NCBI GenBank assembly: GCA_037176725.1
Contig: JAZBRS010000044.1
Location: 8,618,001 to 8,682,000, forward strand
DNA length: 64,000 nt
Reading direction: 5' to 3'
Source: Posidonia oceanica
Lineage: Eukaryota; Streptophyta; Magnoliopsida; Alismatales; Posidoniaceae
The notes under the pieces were generated by a model. The model was given only the letters and a program-made list of their open reading frames with translations. It made no database searches and was not told the DNA's origin. The translations under genes were made by a program, and so were the position numbers. Shown piece after piece: positions 1-11,431 of the stretch; within the stretch, counting starts at the first letter, position 1, and each line of letters opens with the position of its first letter.

Positions 1-56
1 CACACGGGCACTCGAGCTAGGGGCAACATGTCACACCAAGGGCGGACCTCAAGAGG

Positions 57-1640
57 ATGATCGCTGAAGCGCTGGCAGAGGCTGGAGTCACATCAAAAGC
101 ACCAATCGGCTATGACACCTCCAAGTTCCCACACTTCACCCTTCCCCCGGGGTTTAAAATGTCGAAAATGAGGAGGTATAACGGAACAAAGGATCCCAGG
201 AATCACCTAGCTGCCTTCACCATGGATACTCTATCATACCGTTATGACGTTGGGCTCATTGCATATCTCTTCTTCAAGACGCTTGAGGGAGAAGCCTTAA
301 AGTGGTTTGACACCCTTACAACTTACGATCTCCAAGATTTCAGGATACTGGAAGAAAAATTCCTGAATCAATATAGTCATTGGGTGCCACACAAACCCAC
401 TGCGGGTGACCTCACTGCTGAGAGGATGAGACCAAATGAAGATTTCGTCACCTTCACTAGCCGATGGAGGGACATGGCCGCTCGGTCAAAGTGCTATATG
501 CCCGAAGGCCAAGCCGTGGAGATCATAGCAAGAAACACCACAGGAGCACTCAGGGCTGGACTGTTGGTAGGTGACTTCCACACCTATCCGCAGTTGTACG
601 AGTGGGCCACGAAGGTTATGCGCAACAGAGAAGAGTTGCCATTCCTGGAGCTCAAAGGAAAGAACTACAAGAAGACTGCAGGGCATACAGTAGAAGGTGT
701 CATCGGAAACTTGGCACAGCTGTCCACCCAGCAGAATCAAAGGGGATGGAAGGGACAACACTTCTAGTAGCCTCTATTCCAACAAGCAGAACCGCAGAGG
801 CAGCCATTCCAGCAGTTCTAGCCCCAGCACTTCAGTTCCCCTATAAATGCCCAACATGGGCAAACAAACAACCAATACAGAGTACCACCACAAGGGTAGA
901 GGGACTATCACAATGTTCCTCCACCACAGGCACTCAGAGGGCCAAGAAGGCAGAGCTACCCACCACTTCCAGAGGCACTCCCAGACATCTTCAGAATGCT
1001 AGTTGAAAGTGGGGACTTGCAGCTCCCAGTGCCAAAGCCAAATGCTCCCAACACGAACATGTCCAAGTGCTGCGCCTATCATCAGAAAAATGGACACACC
1101 CTTGAAGAATGCCTGGTGTTGAAGGACAAGATATATGATCTGAATGACAAAGGCAAAATAATGTGGTCAGCCCTCAGAGATAGGCTAAAAGAGGTCGGGA
1201 CAGGACAGCACAAGCTGCAAATACATCAGAACCCTTTGCCCAATCATCCAGTGGCATACTTAGAGGCAAAGGGCAGTCCACCAGAGGCCGAGTCCGTGAC
1301 CATACACCTGCTAGAGTCGGATCTAGAGCCGGTCTCCTCTGTCGTGGAAAGAGAAGAGCCAGAAATATGCTCTGAACAGGGGTCCATAGAATGGGAATAC
1401 CCGATGGAGGTAACACAATGCAGAGAAGATGAGGCGAATAACCTGGCACTCCTCAAACGCTTCAACTTCCTCCCAGGAGAGGGGCAACCACATGAGCTGA
1501 GCAATGAGGCAAATCCCTTTGTACTGTCTCGAGAAATCATTACCGGATTCGAGTGGAGGAACATTGTCTTCAGAGACTCGGAATTACCCACTCCAAAGGA
1601 ACGCCTCCGTCCCTTGATTATCACTATGGACGTTAATGGT
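57..1640 (+). pseudogene. gag: gag of element A (decayed)
   Basis: Structural protein that would form the virus-like particle. One frame runs from 57 to 2132. The gag core (residues about 35-190) has the YNGTKDP and LKWFDTL motifs typical of plant gypsy gag. A Q/P-rich stretch follows, then a zinc-knuckle-like motif CCAYHQKNGHTLEEC at about residues 338-352. In-frame stops are at 765, 768, 819 and 897, and the next at 1641; all are TAG. The four early ones fall in glutamine-rich sequence, as expected for CAG to TAG changes. The ATG at 57 is the first seen, but the true start could lie upstream of the window. Confidence 0.85.
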
Positions 1641-2132
1641 TAGCTCCTCACCAGCATACTTGTAGACATAGGGGCTAGTCAGAGTGCATGCTCGCTAAAT
1701 ACACTTGACTACCTGGACGTTGAAGAAGAAGAAATCGCCAAGCAAAAGTTCTTTTGCAAGGGCTTTGACAATAGTCAGACCGAGGTGATAGGGACAGTTC
1801 AGCTAGCAATCACTATTGGCCCCCTCACCAGCATTACCGACATGGTGGTGATGGAGCATGAATTGGCAGAACCATTAATCCTAGGGAGATCCTAGTTGGC
1901 GGAGATATGTGCTGTCGCATCCTCGACACATCAGCTCTTAAAATTCAAGTTCCAAGGGGAAGTGATCACCATCAAAGCGGATCATGAGACAGACCTAGCG
2001 ATGATCTGGAGGCCCTATTTAAATGAATTCCACATGGGATGTTCACCACCAGACGACACATGTGGCTGGATAGATGACTGGGATGATGAGGCCCCCAGCA
2101 TTAAAGGATTTCAGCAGCTCACAGACATTTAA
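1641..2132 (+). pseudogene. First protease-like domain of element A (degenerate active site)
   Basis: Continues in the gag frame after a TAG at 1641. VDIGAS (codons from 1662) sits where retropepsins carry DTG or DSG, so the active-site triplet is altered to DIG. Downstream, a TIGPLTS stretch and LILGRS near 1880 match the flap and C-terminal ILG segment of an aspartic protease fold. A TAG at 1893 and a TAA at 2130 break the frame. A second protease-like domain with a normal DTG follows 1 kb later, so this copy may be a dead duplicate. The substrate would have been the gag-pol polyprotein. Family assignment is by motif only. Confidence 0.6.
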
Positions 2133-2387
2133 GCCATCCAAGGGTATACTCAGACTTAGAGACCTCCATAGCTGGATTCATTCCATCTGCTCGTAAATTA
2201 GGGGCAGTCTCTCCTCAGAAGGCCTATGTCTCTGCTCAAATCTGTCTCTGCTAGAGAAGGGCACAATCAAGCTCAACAAGCCCCCATCACCAAAACAGGG
2301 CGAATCTCCAACCAAGTCACACCGCCTCCACCTAATGTCGAGCAAGCCATGTCCCTGCCTCGCCAAGAGTTTCACATTCCTTGAAGA
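2133..2387 (+). other. Decayed linker between the two protease-like domains
   Basis: Still open in the gag frame apart from stops at 2157, 2169 and 2199 (TAG) and 2382 (TGA). The translation is Q/P-rich with no recognised domain. It probably was the linker of one long gag-protease polyprotein. Confidence 0.5.
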
Positions 2388-2802
2388 ATGGAGGGCACAT
2401 TTGATGTCTTGGAACAGCTCAAGAAGACACAGGCGAAAATCTCCATCTACGAGCTAATCAGAGCCTCAGAAAAGCATCGAGACATCCTGATGGAGGTGCT
2501 GAAGAAAGCTCAGGTACCAGAGGACATGCCTGCCAAAACTCTGGCAGCCGTTGCAGCTGCCATATTTATAGAGCCTACGGTCTTCTTCACTGACTCCGAG
2601 CTAGCTCCTCCTGAAAGGAGGACTCTGCCCTTGAGTGTAACAGCTGTAATAAATGATCATAAACTTTGTGGTGTGCTTGTAGACACAGGGGCAACCTTGA
2701 ATGTGTGCTCTCTAGATACCTTATAGTTGATTGGGCTAACAAAGTCTCAATTATGCCCAGTAGCCTTAACTGTATCAGGATATGACAACAACAAGAAGAC
2801 AG
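2388..2802 (+). pseudogene. Second protease domain of element A, N-terminal part
   Basis: Same frame as gag. An N-terminal helix-rich segment (EQLKKTQAKISIYELI) matches the QLKKVRADISIWDLI segment that precedes protease in element D. VDTGAT near 2679-2696 is an intact retropepsin active-site motif. A TAG at 2724 breaks the frame and a solo LTR splits the domain after base 2802. The C-terminal half resumes at 5292. Here the protease would cleave the element's own polyprotein. Confidence 0.75.
2798..2802. repeat. Left target-site duplication GACAG
   Basis: GACAG precedes the LTR start TGTAGACA and is repeated exactly at 5292-5296 after the LTR end ATTACTACA. Confidence 0.9.
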
Positions 2803-5291
2803 TGTAGACACTCCATTTTGACACCTGGCGGCGGATAGAACTTGGAAAAAGTGAGCTCGGGAACTGCAGATTCAACCTTTTCCCTAAAACCCAACCTTTC
2901 CACTCAAACTGACCCAATTTGACCTAAAATCAAATCCCACTCCAAAACTACCCAAAACCTACCCAAAACAATTCATTTCCCATTTCCCAAACCTAATCTA
3001 AGCCTTTCACAAGCCCAAGCCCATCTTTAGCCCAGCCACAGAATTACATGTCTAGACGCCACATGAAGAGGCAATTGACTCAGGCGCCACGAGAAGAGGC
3101 GACTGAGTTAGGCGCCCATTGATACGGCGACTCGACTGTAAATCAGTGCGCCGTGCAAGCTTCTCTGCCACCGTCGACCTCAACTTGCCACCCATCACCT
3201 CATCGCCGGCCTTGCCCCTAGGCCTGCTGCCTCGACTGCCAAGCCCTCTCACAATGGCTCTGCTCCTCCTTTGCCATTGCCAGAGCTTTGGTTGGAGCAC
3301 CCAACCCAAACAAAACCAAAAGCCACCATTTATGGAGGGGGAGGAACACATTTTTTTCCCCAACTCCGGCGGACTTCCACCGCTCCTCCTCCTCAACCGC
3401 TTGCCCAAGACCCCAAACCAACCACCCAAATGGACTCCTACACACTCCCGCAACACACCAAGCCTTTCAAACCTCCATTTCATAGACCGGATCACCGCAA
3501 CCACCGAGCTCGCTGATCATCTTCTTCGTCGCCGGCCAACATCCCCAAAAGGCACCTTTCCACTCCAAACTCCGTGAAACTTTGGGTGTAGCACCGCACG
3601 ACCACCATGAGTGCAACCCGAGCATCCCGCATGCCTGTTGTAGCCTCCACCGCCGCTGCAGCCACCACGCCGGCCACCTCTGGCGAGCCATGTTGCGAGG
3701 CCAAACCACGCACCGCCGCAGGTAAGTAACTATCCCCCTAGCTTTGTCTTACCTCGAGCATGCTTCCTAGGTAGTCACTCTATTTTTACAGTAGCTTCCT
3801 GGCCCTCCTTGGCCGTCTTCTTCGGCAACCGGAGGACTACCAGGTTGGTCGCTGGCTCAGCCAGCGACTAACCTGCTCCTCTGTAGTTGTCGACCGATCT
3901 TTGGGTCGCCACCCTGGTCGACTCGGATCACCGTTTCCCTTGATTTTTGCTTGCATGCGTAGATGAATGTTTACTCTACATGCCTGAGTAGTTAGATCAC
4001 TTTTTTGCATCTTCGTGAGTCCAAGATCGGGCTGGGAAGAAGGTTGTTTGGGCAGTCCGAGTTACGTCTTAGCCGCCTGTCTAACAGGCGACTGACCTGC
4101 AACTCAGGTAAGTCCTCTGGCCGACTTCTGGCCCCCGTACCTTGCGACTCACTCACTCATTTACAAATATGATTGTATGCTTTTGTTCTGTGTTGAGCCA
4201 TGCTTAGCTCCTTGATGTTTGCTTTTGTTTTTTCTAAGCTTTCCTAGCTCGTTTCCAGCGACAAAGTTCGCTACTCGGAGGACAGTTCGCAGTGGAGGCA
4301 CCCAGTGAAGCGGTGACCACCATGGTCGCCACCATCACTGGCGATTCACCTGCGCTTCCGGCAGTCCTCTGGCCGACTTTGGGTCGCCATATTTGGCGAC
4401 CTAGGCCATGGTTTTGCCATCTGTTTGCTTGCATGTCTCCGTCATCATGTTGTCTGTTGGGCTATGCCTTTAGATTTCAATTTTGCATCATGTAGCTAGC
4501 CCATTTTCGGCTATGAAGGCCACTGTCTGGCGAAGCCATCTGCACTTCCGCCATCGTCCAACCCGGCAACTAGCTCCAGCGCCTCTGCAACAGGCAACTA
4601 GCCCTTGGCAGCTACCCCGACAGGGAACCCCCTCTGTCGCCGACATCAGCAGCGACTCCCTCTGGCGCTCCCCAAATCGGCGACTACCTCCTGCAGTTCA
4701 GACAGTGGCTGAGCCACTTTGATTGCCGCCTCCCCTTTGATTATTTTGCCCATTTGTTTTCAGACCTCACTTTTGCATCTTGTTTTCCATGCCTTGTCAC
4801 CTTAATCGCATTTCTAGCTTGCTTTAACCATGCATCATAACATCATAACACATCTAGTAAGTTTAGACATTCATAACACTTAGGCACATTAGGCATTCAT
4901 AGCATCCAGCATATGCGAGCGAGCTAAGCCTTGAAAGAGCGATTCTTCAGGTGTGTCGGGGGTGCCTAACACCTTCCCCGCATGTAATAGGAGTCCTTGC
5001 CTTGTCTCTTGGTGCGCAATGACCATATTGCCCTTATCCTAAGCACGAGTCATATTTGCATCTCATTGCATCTTTTTGCCTGATTTCTCATGCTTTCCTC
5101 GATTTTCCTTGTCTCTCGATTTAATATGGTGGTGACTCTGATTTATCTTATCTTTCCTTTTTCCCTTTTTTCAGTGTTTTCGAGTCAAGTCTTCCTTCTC
5201 GGAACCACCTGCTAATAGTGAACCTAATTCCGATCGGTGCACGCGAGCTTTGGCATCGTGCATGGACGATCTGAATTCCGAGATTACTACA
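2803..5291 (+). mobile_element. Solo LTR 1 (2489 bp) inserted in element A protease
   Basis: Begins TGTAGACACTCC and ends GAGATTACTACA, flanked by perfect GACAG duplications at 2798-2802 and 5292-5296. The protease coding sequence is cut at exactly this point. No internal region or second LTR is present, so this is a solo LTR left by LTR-LTR recombination. It shares its start, its Pro-rich pseudo-ORF region, GGCGACT motifs and the U5 block around 4960-5030 (GGGTGCCTAACACCTTCCCC) with the D 5' LTR at 46531 and the solo LTR at 24973. Short ORFs inside are not convincing genes. Confidence 0.92.
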
Positions 5292-6266
5292 GACAGCTCT
5301 GGGGAAATCACCGTCGGAGTCACCATTGGCCCTCTCCAAACGGAAATTGAACTAATAGTAGTCGATACATTAATCTCGTATCAACTCATTTTGGGATGCC
5401 AATGGATTGAGGAAATCAAGGCAGTCACCTCCCTGCGCCACCAATGCATGAAATTCCCCCACCAAGGGAAGATCATCAAAATACTGGGAGATGAACCGAT
5501 AGAAGCAGAGGCCCACTTAGTGACAGTCCCAACTACCACACCAGCACCATCAATCAAGGACTCTGCTGCCGAGACTGTAACTAATGTAAAGCAGATCTTC
5601 ACCCCTCGGAGTATTGACATGAATCAATACAATTATCCAGACCACATGAAAAGGCCATGGGAGATTCTTCTCAAAATAGGGTACACGCCAGGGAAGGGAC
5701 TCGACCGTCAAGAGCAGGGAATGAAGGATGCACTTGAGACACCTGAGGAGCACAGTCGTACAGGGCTAGGATACCTTGTGCATCCAAATCCAAGCAAACC
5801 TTTGGCATGGTCCTTAGCGAACCATTTCATATCAGTCGGGTTGCAAATACACGACAAACAAGAGTCAGACACAGTTCCTAACATCCTGGCAGACTCAACA
5901 ACAGCAACAACTTCTTCTCACAGCTCTGAAGAAGCTTCCAACACCGCCATCCTCAGCACTCAAACAGATCCCGAGACAACACCGACTTCTTCTCCTCGCC
6001 CAGAAGAAGTTCCCGTCATCCTCAACATTCTGACGGGTCTCGAGAAAAAAGCACCAATTTCTCACGCAAAAGAGGTCCCTGTTGCCATTCTCCCTACTTC
6101 TCCAGAAATTCCCTTGTCTTCGGACATCTCAATAAACGACTCCTCTAGAATTTCCACTGAAGACACTGAAACAAAGGACTCCGACCCCATCAGTGAACTC
6201 ACCTGTCTTTTCAGTGACCTACGACCTTACCCCTTTGAGCAAGAAGGGGCTGAGGCCACAGACTAA
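5292..6266 (+). pseudogene. Second protease domain, C-terminal part, plus G-patch
   Basis: Resumes element A after the solo LTR. TIGPLQTEIEL and LILGCQWI match the C-terminal part of the aspartic protease. A G-patch-like segment follows at about 5640-5790 (KIGYTPGKGLD, then TGLGY), a domain commonly found between protease and RT in Tat elements and thought to bind nucleic acid. The rest is a Ser/Thr/Pro-rich linker ending in TAA at 6264-6266. Joining across the LTR is off by one base in frame, so a small indel also occurred here. Confidence 0.75.
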
Positions 6267-6326
6267 CGCCCGATGGCGAACCGCCTCCACCGCAGAGGCA
6301 AACCTAGGGGCAATCCCCCTACTCAT

Positions 6327-6408
6327 GTAAATAAATTCTTTCCCGCTTTCAATTCCTGCATTTTATTTTCGCATAATTTACTTTCCAGCAATTTACTTCC
6401 TAGTTTAG
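6327..6408 (+). other. Candidate intron between protease and RT of element A
   Basis: A T-rich stretch starts with GTAAATAAATT at 6327 and has possible acceptors at CTTTCCAG (6388) and TTTTAG (6408). Ogre elements are known to splice an intron between the protease and RT parts of pol, and the position fits. The protease frame ends at 6266 and the pol frame opens at about 6446, so splicing would be needed to join them. Which acceptor is used cannot be told. Confidence 0.4.
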
Positions 6409-6445
6409 TTAATAGTGGGGAAGGTAACCGAGGGCATGGCAGGGA

Positions 6446-6871
6446 TTGCCCTCGGTAATCGAGGGAAGCCTAACTGCCACCATGTCCTCACAAAAAGTAT
6501 CTAATCACTCTGCTAAGCGTGCAGGCCAAAATAGGAAGGAGCCAATCACCCAAATTGTCAAAATATGTCATTATACCATGGCGTTACCACAAGAGCTAGC
6601 CACGTCGCACGCCATCTTCTTGGTCAAAGAAATGTCAAACATCACCGGGAAGAGCATTGGGAACTATGAAGTGTTTGAGCTGGTGGATACAGAAGAAGAC
6701 CCAGATGAAGAAGAATCAGTAGACCCTGCCATCTTTGAAGAAATGATGAAGTAATACGATGAGCAGACCAAGGCTACCACTGAAGAAACAGAAGAAATCA
6801 ATCTGGCCTCTGAAGATGATCCAAGACCAGTTCGGATAAGCTCTGCCCTCAACTCAGATGAATGAGCCAGA
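6446..6871 (+). pseudogene. N-terminal part of pol, before RT (element A)
   Basis: In the same frame as RT. The translation ends in an acidic run (DTEEDPDEEE) followed by a TAA at 6752 and a TGA at 6863. No enzymatic domain is recognised. It corresponds to the acidic linker that precedes RT in elements C and D. Confidence 0.6.
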
Positions 6872-8224
6872 ATGGAGAAGCTACTCAAGAGATACGTGAA
6901 GGTACTGACCTTCTTTTACGGAGAAATGCCTGGACTTGAATCACTACTAGTGGAGCACAGGCTCCCTCTCAAGCCAGGCGCAAAGACAGCGAAGCAGAAG
7001 CTCCGGTGTCTACGTCCAGACCTCACTCTAAAAGTCAAGGAAGAGATAGACAAGTTGCATAAAGCAAAGTTCATTAGAGTTGTGGTATATCCAGAGTGGA
7101 TCGCAAACATAGTTTCAGTAATGAAGAAAGATGGTAAAGTGCGCATGTGCATTGATTATAGAAACCTCAATGAAGCATGCCCGAAAGATGATTTCCCTCT
7201 CCCACATATAGACATCCTCATAGACAACACTGCAGGCCATGAGATGCTCTCATTCATGGACGGTTTCTCCGAATACAACCAGATCAAACTCACAGAAGAA
7301 GATTAGGAGAAGACCTCGTTTACCACTCCATGGGGGACCTATTGCTATGTAGTCATGCCGTTCGGACTAAAGAACGCTAGAGTCACCTATCAAAGGGCAA
7401 TGATGTCGATCTTTCACGACATGATACATGATTGCATGGAGTGCTATGCGGATGACTTGTTAGTAAAATCAAAAACAAGAGAAGGGCACTTTGAAGCATT
7501 AGAAAGAGTACTCCGGAGGGCAAGCCAGTACAACCTCAGGATGAACCCCAAGAAGTGTGTCTTCGGGGTCACCGCCGGAAAGCTACTCGGCTTCATAGTA
7601 AGCAAATGGGGCATAGAAGTAGATCCCGCCAAAGCTAAAGCTATAACAGCCATGCCACCACCGAAGAATATCAAGGAGCTCAGAGGACTCATAGAGAGGC
7701 TACAGTTTATCCGTAGATTCATCTCTCAGCATGCGGAAAAGTGTAGACTATTCTATGAGCTTTTTAAAGGCAGAACGGAATTCAAGTGGGATCATACCTG
7801 TCAAAAGGCTTTCGATGATCTAAAGCTCTACCTCCTCAATCCTCCAGTGTTGACTGCTCCGGTCCCTAAGAGGCCATTGCTACTTTACTTGGTCGTCACT
7901 GATAACTCGGTGGGTGTCGTCCTGGCACAACATGATGAGACTGGAAGGAAGGAGAAAGCGGTTTATTACCTCAGCAGAACCTTCATTGAGTATGAGAGGA
8001 AGTATTCCCAGATCGAGAGACACTGCCTAGCCTTAGTATGGGCCTCACAGAAGCTCAAACACTACTTTCTGGCACACAAAGTCTGTTACTTAGCTAAGAT
8101 GGACCCTATCAAGTATATGTTCGAGAAACCTGCATTGTCCGGAAGGCTAGCACGATGGCAAATGCTCCTCACTGAGTTCGACCTATAGTTCATCACTCAG
8201 AAGGCAGTCAAGGGGCAAGCTATC
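6872..8224 (+). pseudogene. pol: Reverse transcriptase and RNase H of element A
   Basis: Copies element RNA to DNA and degrades the RNA strand. RT motifs in order: RMCIDYRNLNEACPKDDFPLPHID is represented at 7140-7210 (key parts CIDYR and DFPLP), SFMDGFSEYNQI near 7250, MPFGLKNA at 7355, and catalytic YADD near 7446 (ECYADDLLVKS). The first RNase H follows (TDNSVG at about 7900, YYLSRTF, ER..S..ER). Internal stops are TAG at 7304 and TAG at 8186, with no frameshift. The catalytic Asp pair is present. Confidence 0.92.
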
Positions 8225-8851
8225 ATGGATCAACTCGCCAGGCTACCTGTGTTAGAATATCAGCCAGTAACAACAGACTTTCCAGATGAGGAAATACTGG
8301 CGATCAGTAGTGTCATGCCACTTATCAGAGAATGGACCCTTCATTTCGATGGAGCACTTAACTCGCAGGGCGCCGGAATAGGGGCAGCACTCCTCACTCT
8401 GGAGGGTGTTGTTCTCCCCGTTGCAGCCCAGCTACTCTTCCAGGCAAGCAATAATATCGCAGAATATGAGGCACTCGTCCTAGGGCTCCGAATGGCTCTC
8501 GATCTAGGGGCAAGGAGGCTAAAGGTGATTGGGGACTCACAGCTCATCATACGACAAGTCCTCAACAAATACAAGACCCTCTCACTTAAGCTGCAGGAAT
8601 ACTGCAATCTAGCTAGAGGTTTATTGAAGAAGTTTGACAGAGTAATATATGTGCATGCACTTAGAAGCAACAACATCATGGCTGATTCATTTGCCTCATT
8701 GGCATCCTCATTCCCCTTCAGTTTAGAGACAAATGAGCAATCCATCACGGTACAAAAAATCAGCGCACCAACAGTAGGGTCTGCCGCAGAATGGGTACAG
8801 GAATTCAGGGAGGAACTAAACCAGGAAAGCGTAATGTGCACAGAGCTTTGA
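8225..8851 (+). pseudogene. Second, archaeal-type RNase H (aRH) of element A
   Basis: A second RNase H between the first one and integrase, known from the Tat lineage. Acidic residues sit in expected settings: FDGALN (8346), IAEYEAL (about 8458), GDSQLII (about 8530) and a final MADSFASLAS segment. In the same frame as RT after the TAG at 8186; a TGA ends it at 8849. It probably assists removal of RNA or primers; its exact job in these elements is inferred. Confidence 0.88.
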
Positions 8852-10138
8852 CATCAAGGAGCTACAGAAGTAAGCAATGATGGTAATCCGTGGTACTATG
8901 ACATACAGAATTATGTACAAGATCGCACCTTCCCGACCTATGCAACTCCTAAAGATAGAAAAGCATTGAGGAGGATGGCTACAAAGTACTACATCAGAGC
9001 CAACACACTCTTCCAGAGAACACCCTTAGGGATTGAACTCCGATGTGTGGACGCATCTAAATCAGCCGAAATTCTCAAAGAAACACATGAAAGAGTCTGC
9101 AGGGGCCACATCAACTCCCAGTTCATGGCCAAAATGATAATCAGAAGGGGGTATTACTGGCCTACCATGGAAGCTGACTGTGCAACTAAAGTCAAGCAGT
9201 GCAAGAGCTGCTAGCTACATGCCAACAAGATTCATGCTCCAGCTTCAGTGCTTCACGCTTTATCAATGCCATGGCCTTTCTTTATGTGGGCCTTCGATGT
9301 GGTGGGACCCATCCATCAAGGAAAGGGCAATACCTTCATCCTCACGGCGACAGAATACTTCACCAAATGGGCAAAAGCGGAGGCATTCGTGAACATCAAG
9401 GCCACAACCCTATGCCGATTTGTACAGCGAAATATCATCGCAAGGTTCGGGGTGCCTAAAGCCTTAGTAGCAGACAACGGACCGATCTTCATCTCAGAGG
9501 AGTTCAAGCGGTTATGCCAAAAATTCGGTATCACTCTACACCACTCTTCCTTGTATTACCTGCAAGGAAACGGCCAAGCAGAAGCTACTAATAAGACTTT
9601 AATCAAAATCATTAAAAAGACGGTAGTAGACGCTAAGGGATCGGATTGGTCAGATAAGCTTATTAATGCGTTATGGGCATACTGCACCACCATAAAGACG
9701 GCAACGGGTCAAACCCCCTATGCTTTAGCCTTTGGTATGGAAGCAGTAGTCCTGTACGAGATCTTGATTTCCTCATTAAGAGTTAAAATTGATAGGAGAA
9801 TGTCTGCTGAAGAAAAGAGGCAAGCTTTACTCCTTCATTTGGAACTCCTTGATGAGAAATGGCTGGTAGCCGTCGAGCATACGCATGTCTACCAATAAAG
9901 CTTAACCAAGGTTTACCAAAAGAAAGTAATCGAACACAAATTTAAAATTGGTGATCTGATGCTGAAAGAGGTGTTGCCCTACAATAAGCCTCACCCTAAG
10001 CGAAAGTTAAAACCAAACTGGGAGGGACCCTATGTAGTGGTTGCTGCATATCCGGGGAATGCCTATCGGTTATCCTAGAACAGGACGGATCTTCCTGACC
10101 CTTGGAATGCAATGCACTTGAAAAAGTACTACCCTTGA
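8852..10138 (+). pseudogene. Integrase of element A
   Basis: Inserts the cDNA into the genome. A WYYDI segment precedes an HHCC zinc-binding part (H...H near 9090-9110, then C..C at about 9200). The core has FDVVGP (9296, first Asp), VADNGP (9470, second Asp) and QAEATNK (about 9580, Glu), so the DDE triad is intact. It ends with HLKKYYP and TGA at 10136. Stops: TAG 9212 (at the CQ of the zinc motif), TAA 9896, TAG 10076. The whole of pol from 6446 shares one frame. Confidence 0.92.
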
Positions 10139-11431
10139 CCAGCAGGCTTGTATCAATGGTAGACTTAGGTCTTAACATTGGACTGAAAGAGGGGGAAGAT
10201 TCCCAAAGCCAATAAGAAGAGGAACACCTAGGGGGACCCATGCCCTAACCTATCTCCACATACACCTTGCACAGGGAGGTAAGGGAAAGGTAAGCTCGGA
10301 GTAGAGGCTTATGGTACGAACCGCTTGCCAAATAGCTTAGAGAGCATCCAGGAAAGATGGCAGCAAAGACTGCCCAAATAGAGAGGAAAGAAGGTAGCAA
10401 AAAAGCTGTCCAAGTGAGGAACAAATGAAAAGAGACAGTAAAAGAAACTGTCCAACTAAAAGAGGTCAGCAAAGAGCTGTCCAAAGAGCGAAAATTGCCG
10501 AAGCAATCTATGAATCATAAGGCATAAATCCTAGAAAGACACATTAAGGACCAAAATAGGCAAGTGGAATCCAAGATCTGAGCCAAAACCGAGAGCCTAC
10601 TATGTCTTAAACCTCCCCTGTCCTATTCCACTGACAAGCAAGGAATACGCAACCCTGGGTGGTCAAGGACTGAAAGGGCTGAGGGAGGAACAACCCTAAT
10701 AAGGACTGATGGGTGGACCGAAGTCTCCAAAGGTGCAAGCATGACACAAGGGACATGTCCACGAATATAGGGCCCACTCATATGGTTAGAACAGACCCAA
10801 AGGCTAACGCTTAGAGTAGATACTCAGCTTTCCCTATTAGAGAAATAAAAAATCCAAAAAAATTAGAAAAGCAACAAAACCCAAAAAGATTGTAAAAGCA
10901 AAAGCACCAAAAAAATTACAAGACCTAGAAAAAGACAAAAAAACCAAAAAACCAAGAAACCAAAACATCCAACCTACCTACAAGTGAGAACTTAGTAAGT
11001 AGGAAAACTGGAATTGATCTGGCTGATGATGCAACAATCGACCCACCCAGATTTGGAGTTAACGTCCTACTCAAGCATGTCTCACGGCTAGAGTGCGTTC
11101 TCTCAACAAAGACATTGCTTAGGCAACAATCTTTAGAGCATCCACGGATGACTCACAATCGGCGTCCACTGGGCTTCGATTTTCCATCTCTTCAGCTGAG
11201 GCCAGAAATTAATTCCCTCCATCCAATTTCAAACCAGTTACATACATTCATCAACATGCATTGCAATATCTTTCTTTAAAATAACTTAGCCAATTCTTTT
11301 GTCAAGAAAGGTATGTCTTTTGATTATTAACAAAAATGCAAGAGTGTGCAGGTAAACAAAAGAAACATTTTATCATATAAATGTTTTCACTTTACATTGA
11401 CATATTCTGCTAAAAACAAAAAAGAACAAGC
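10139..11431 (+). other. Post-pol spacer of element A
   Basis: No gene recognised. It holds short purine-rich repeats (10370-10500), an A-rich tract at 10840-10990 and a segment at about 11185-11350 that reappears at 45890-46060. The latter marks a second copy of this family. Confidence 0.6.

Noticed and set aside
3052..3577. Pro-rich ORFs in solo LTR 1
   Set aside because: Multiple frames open on both strands, no domain, inside an LTR.
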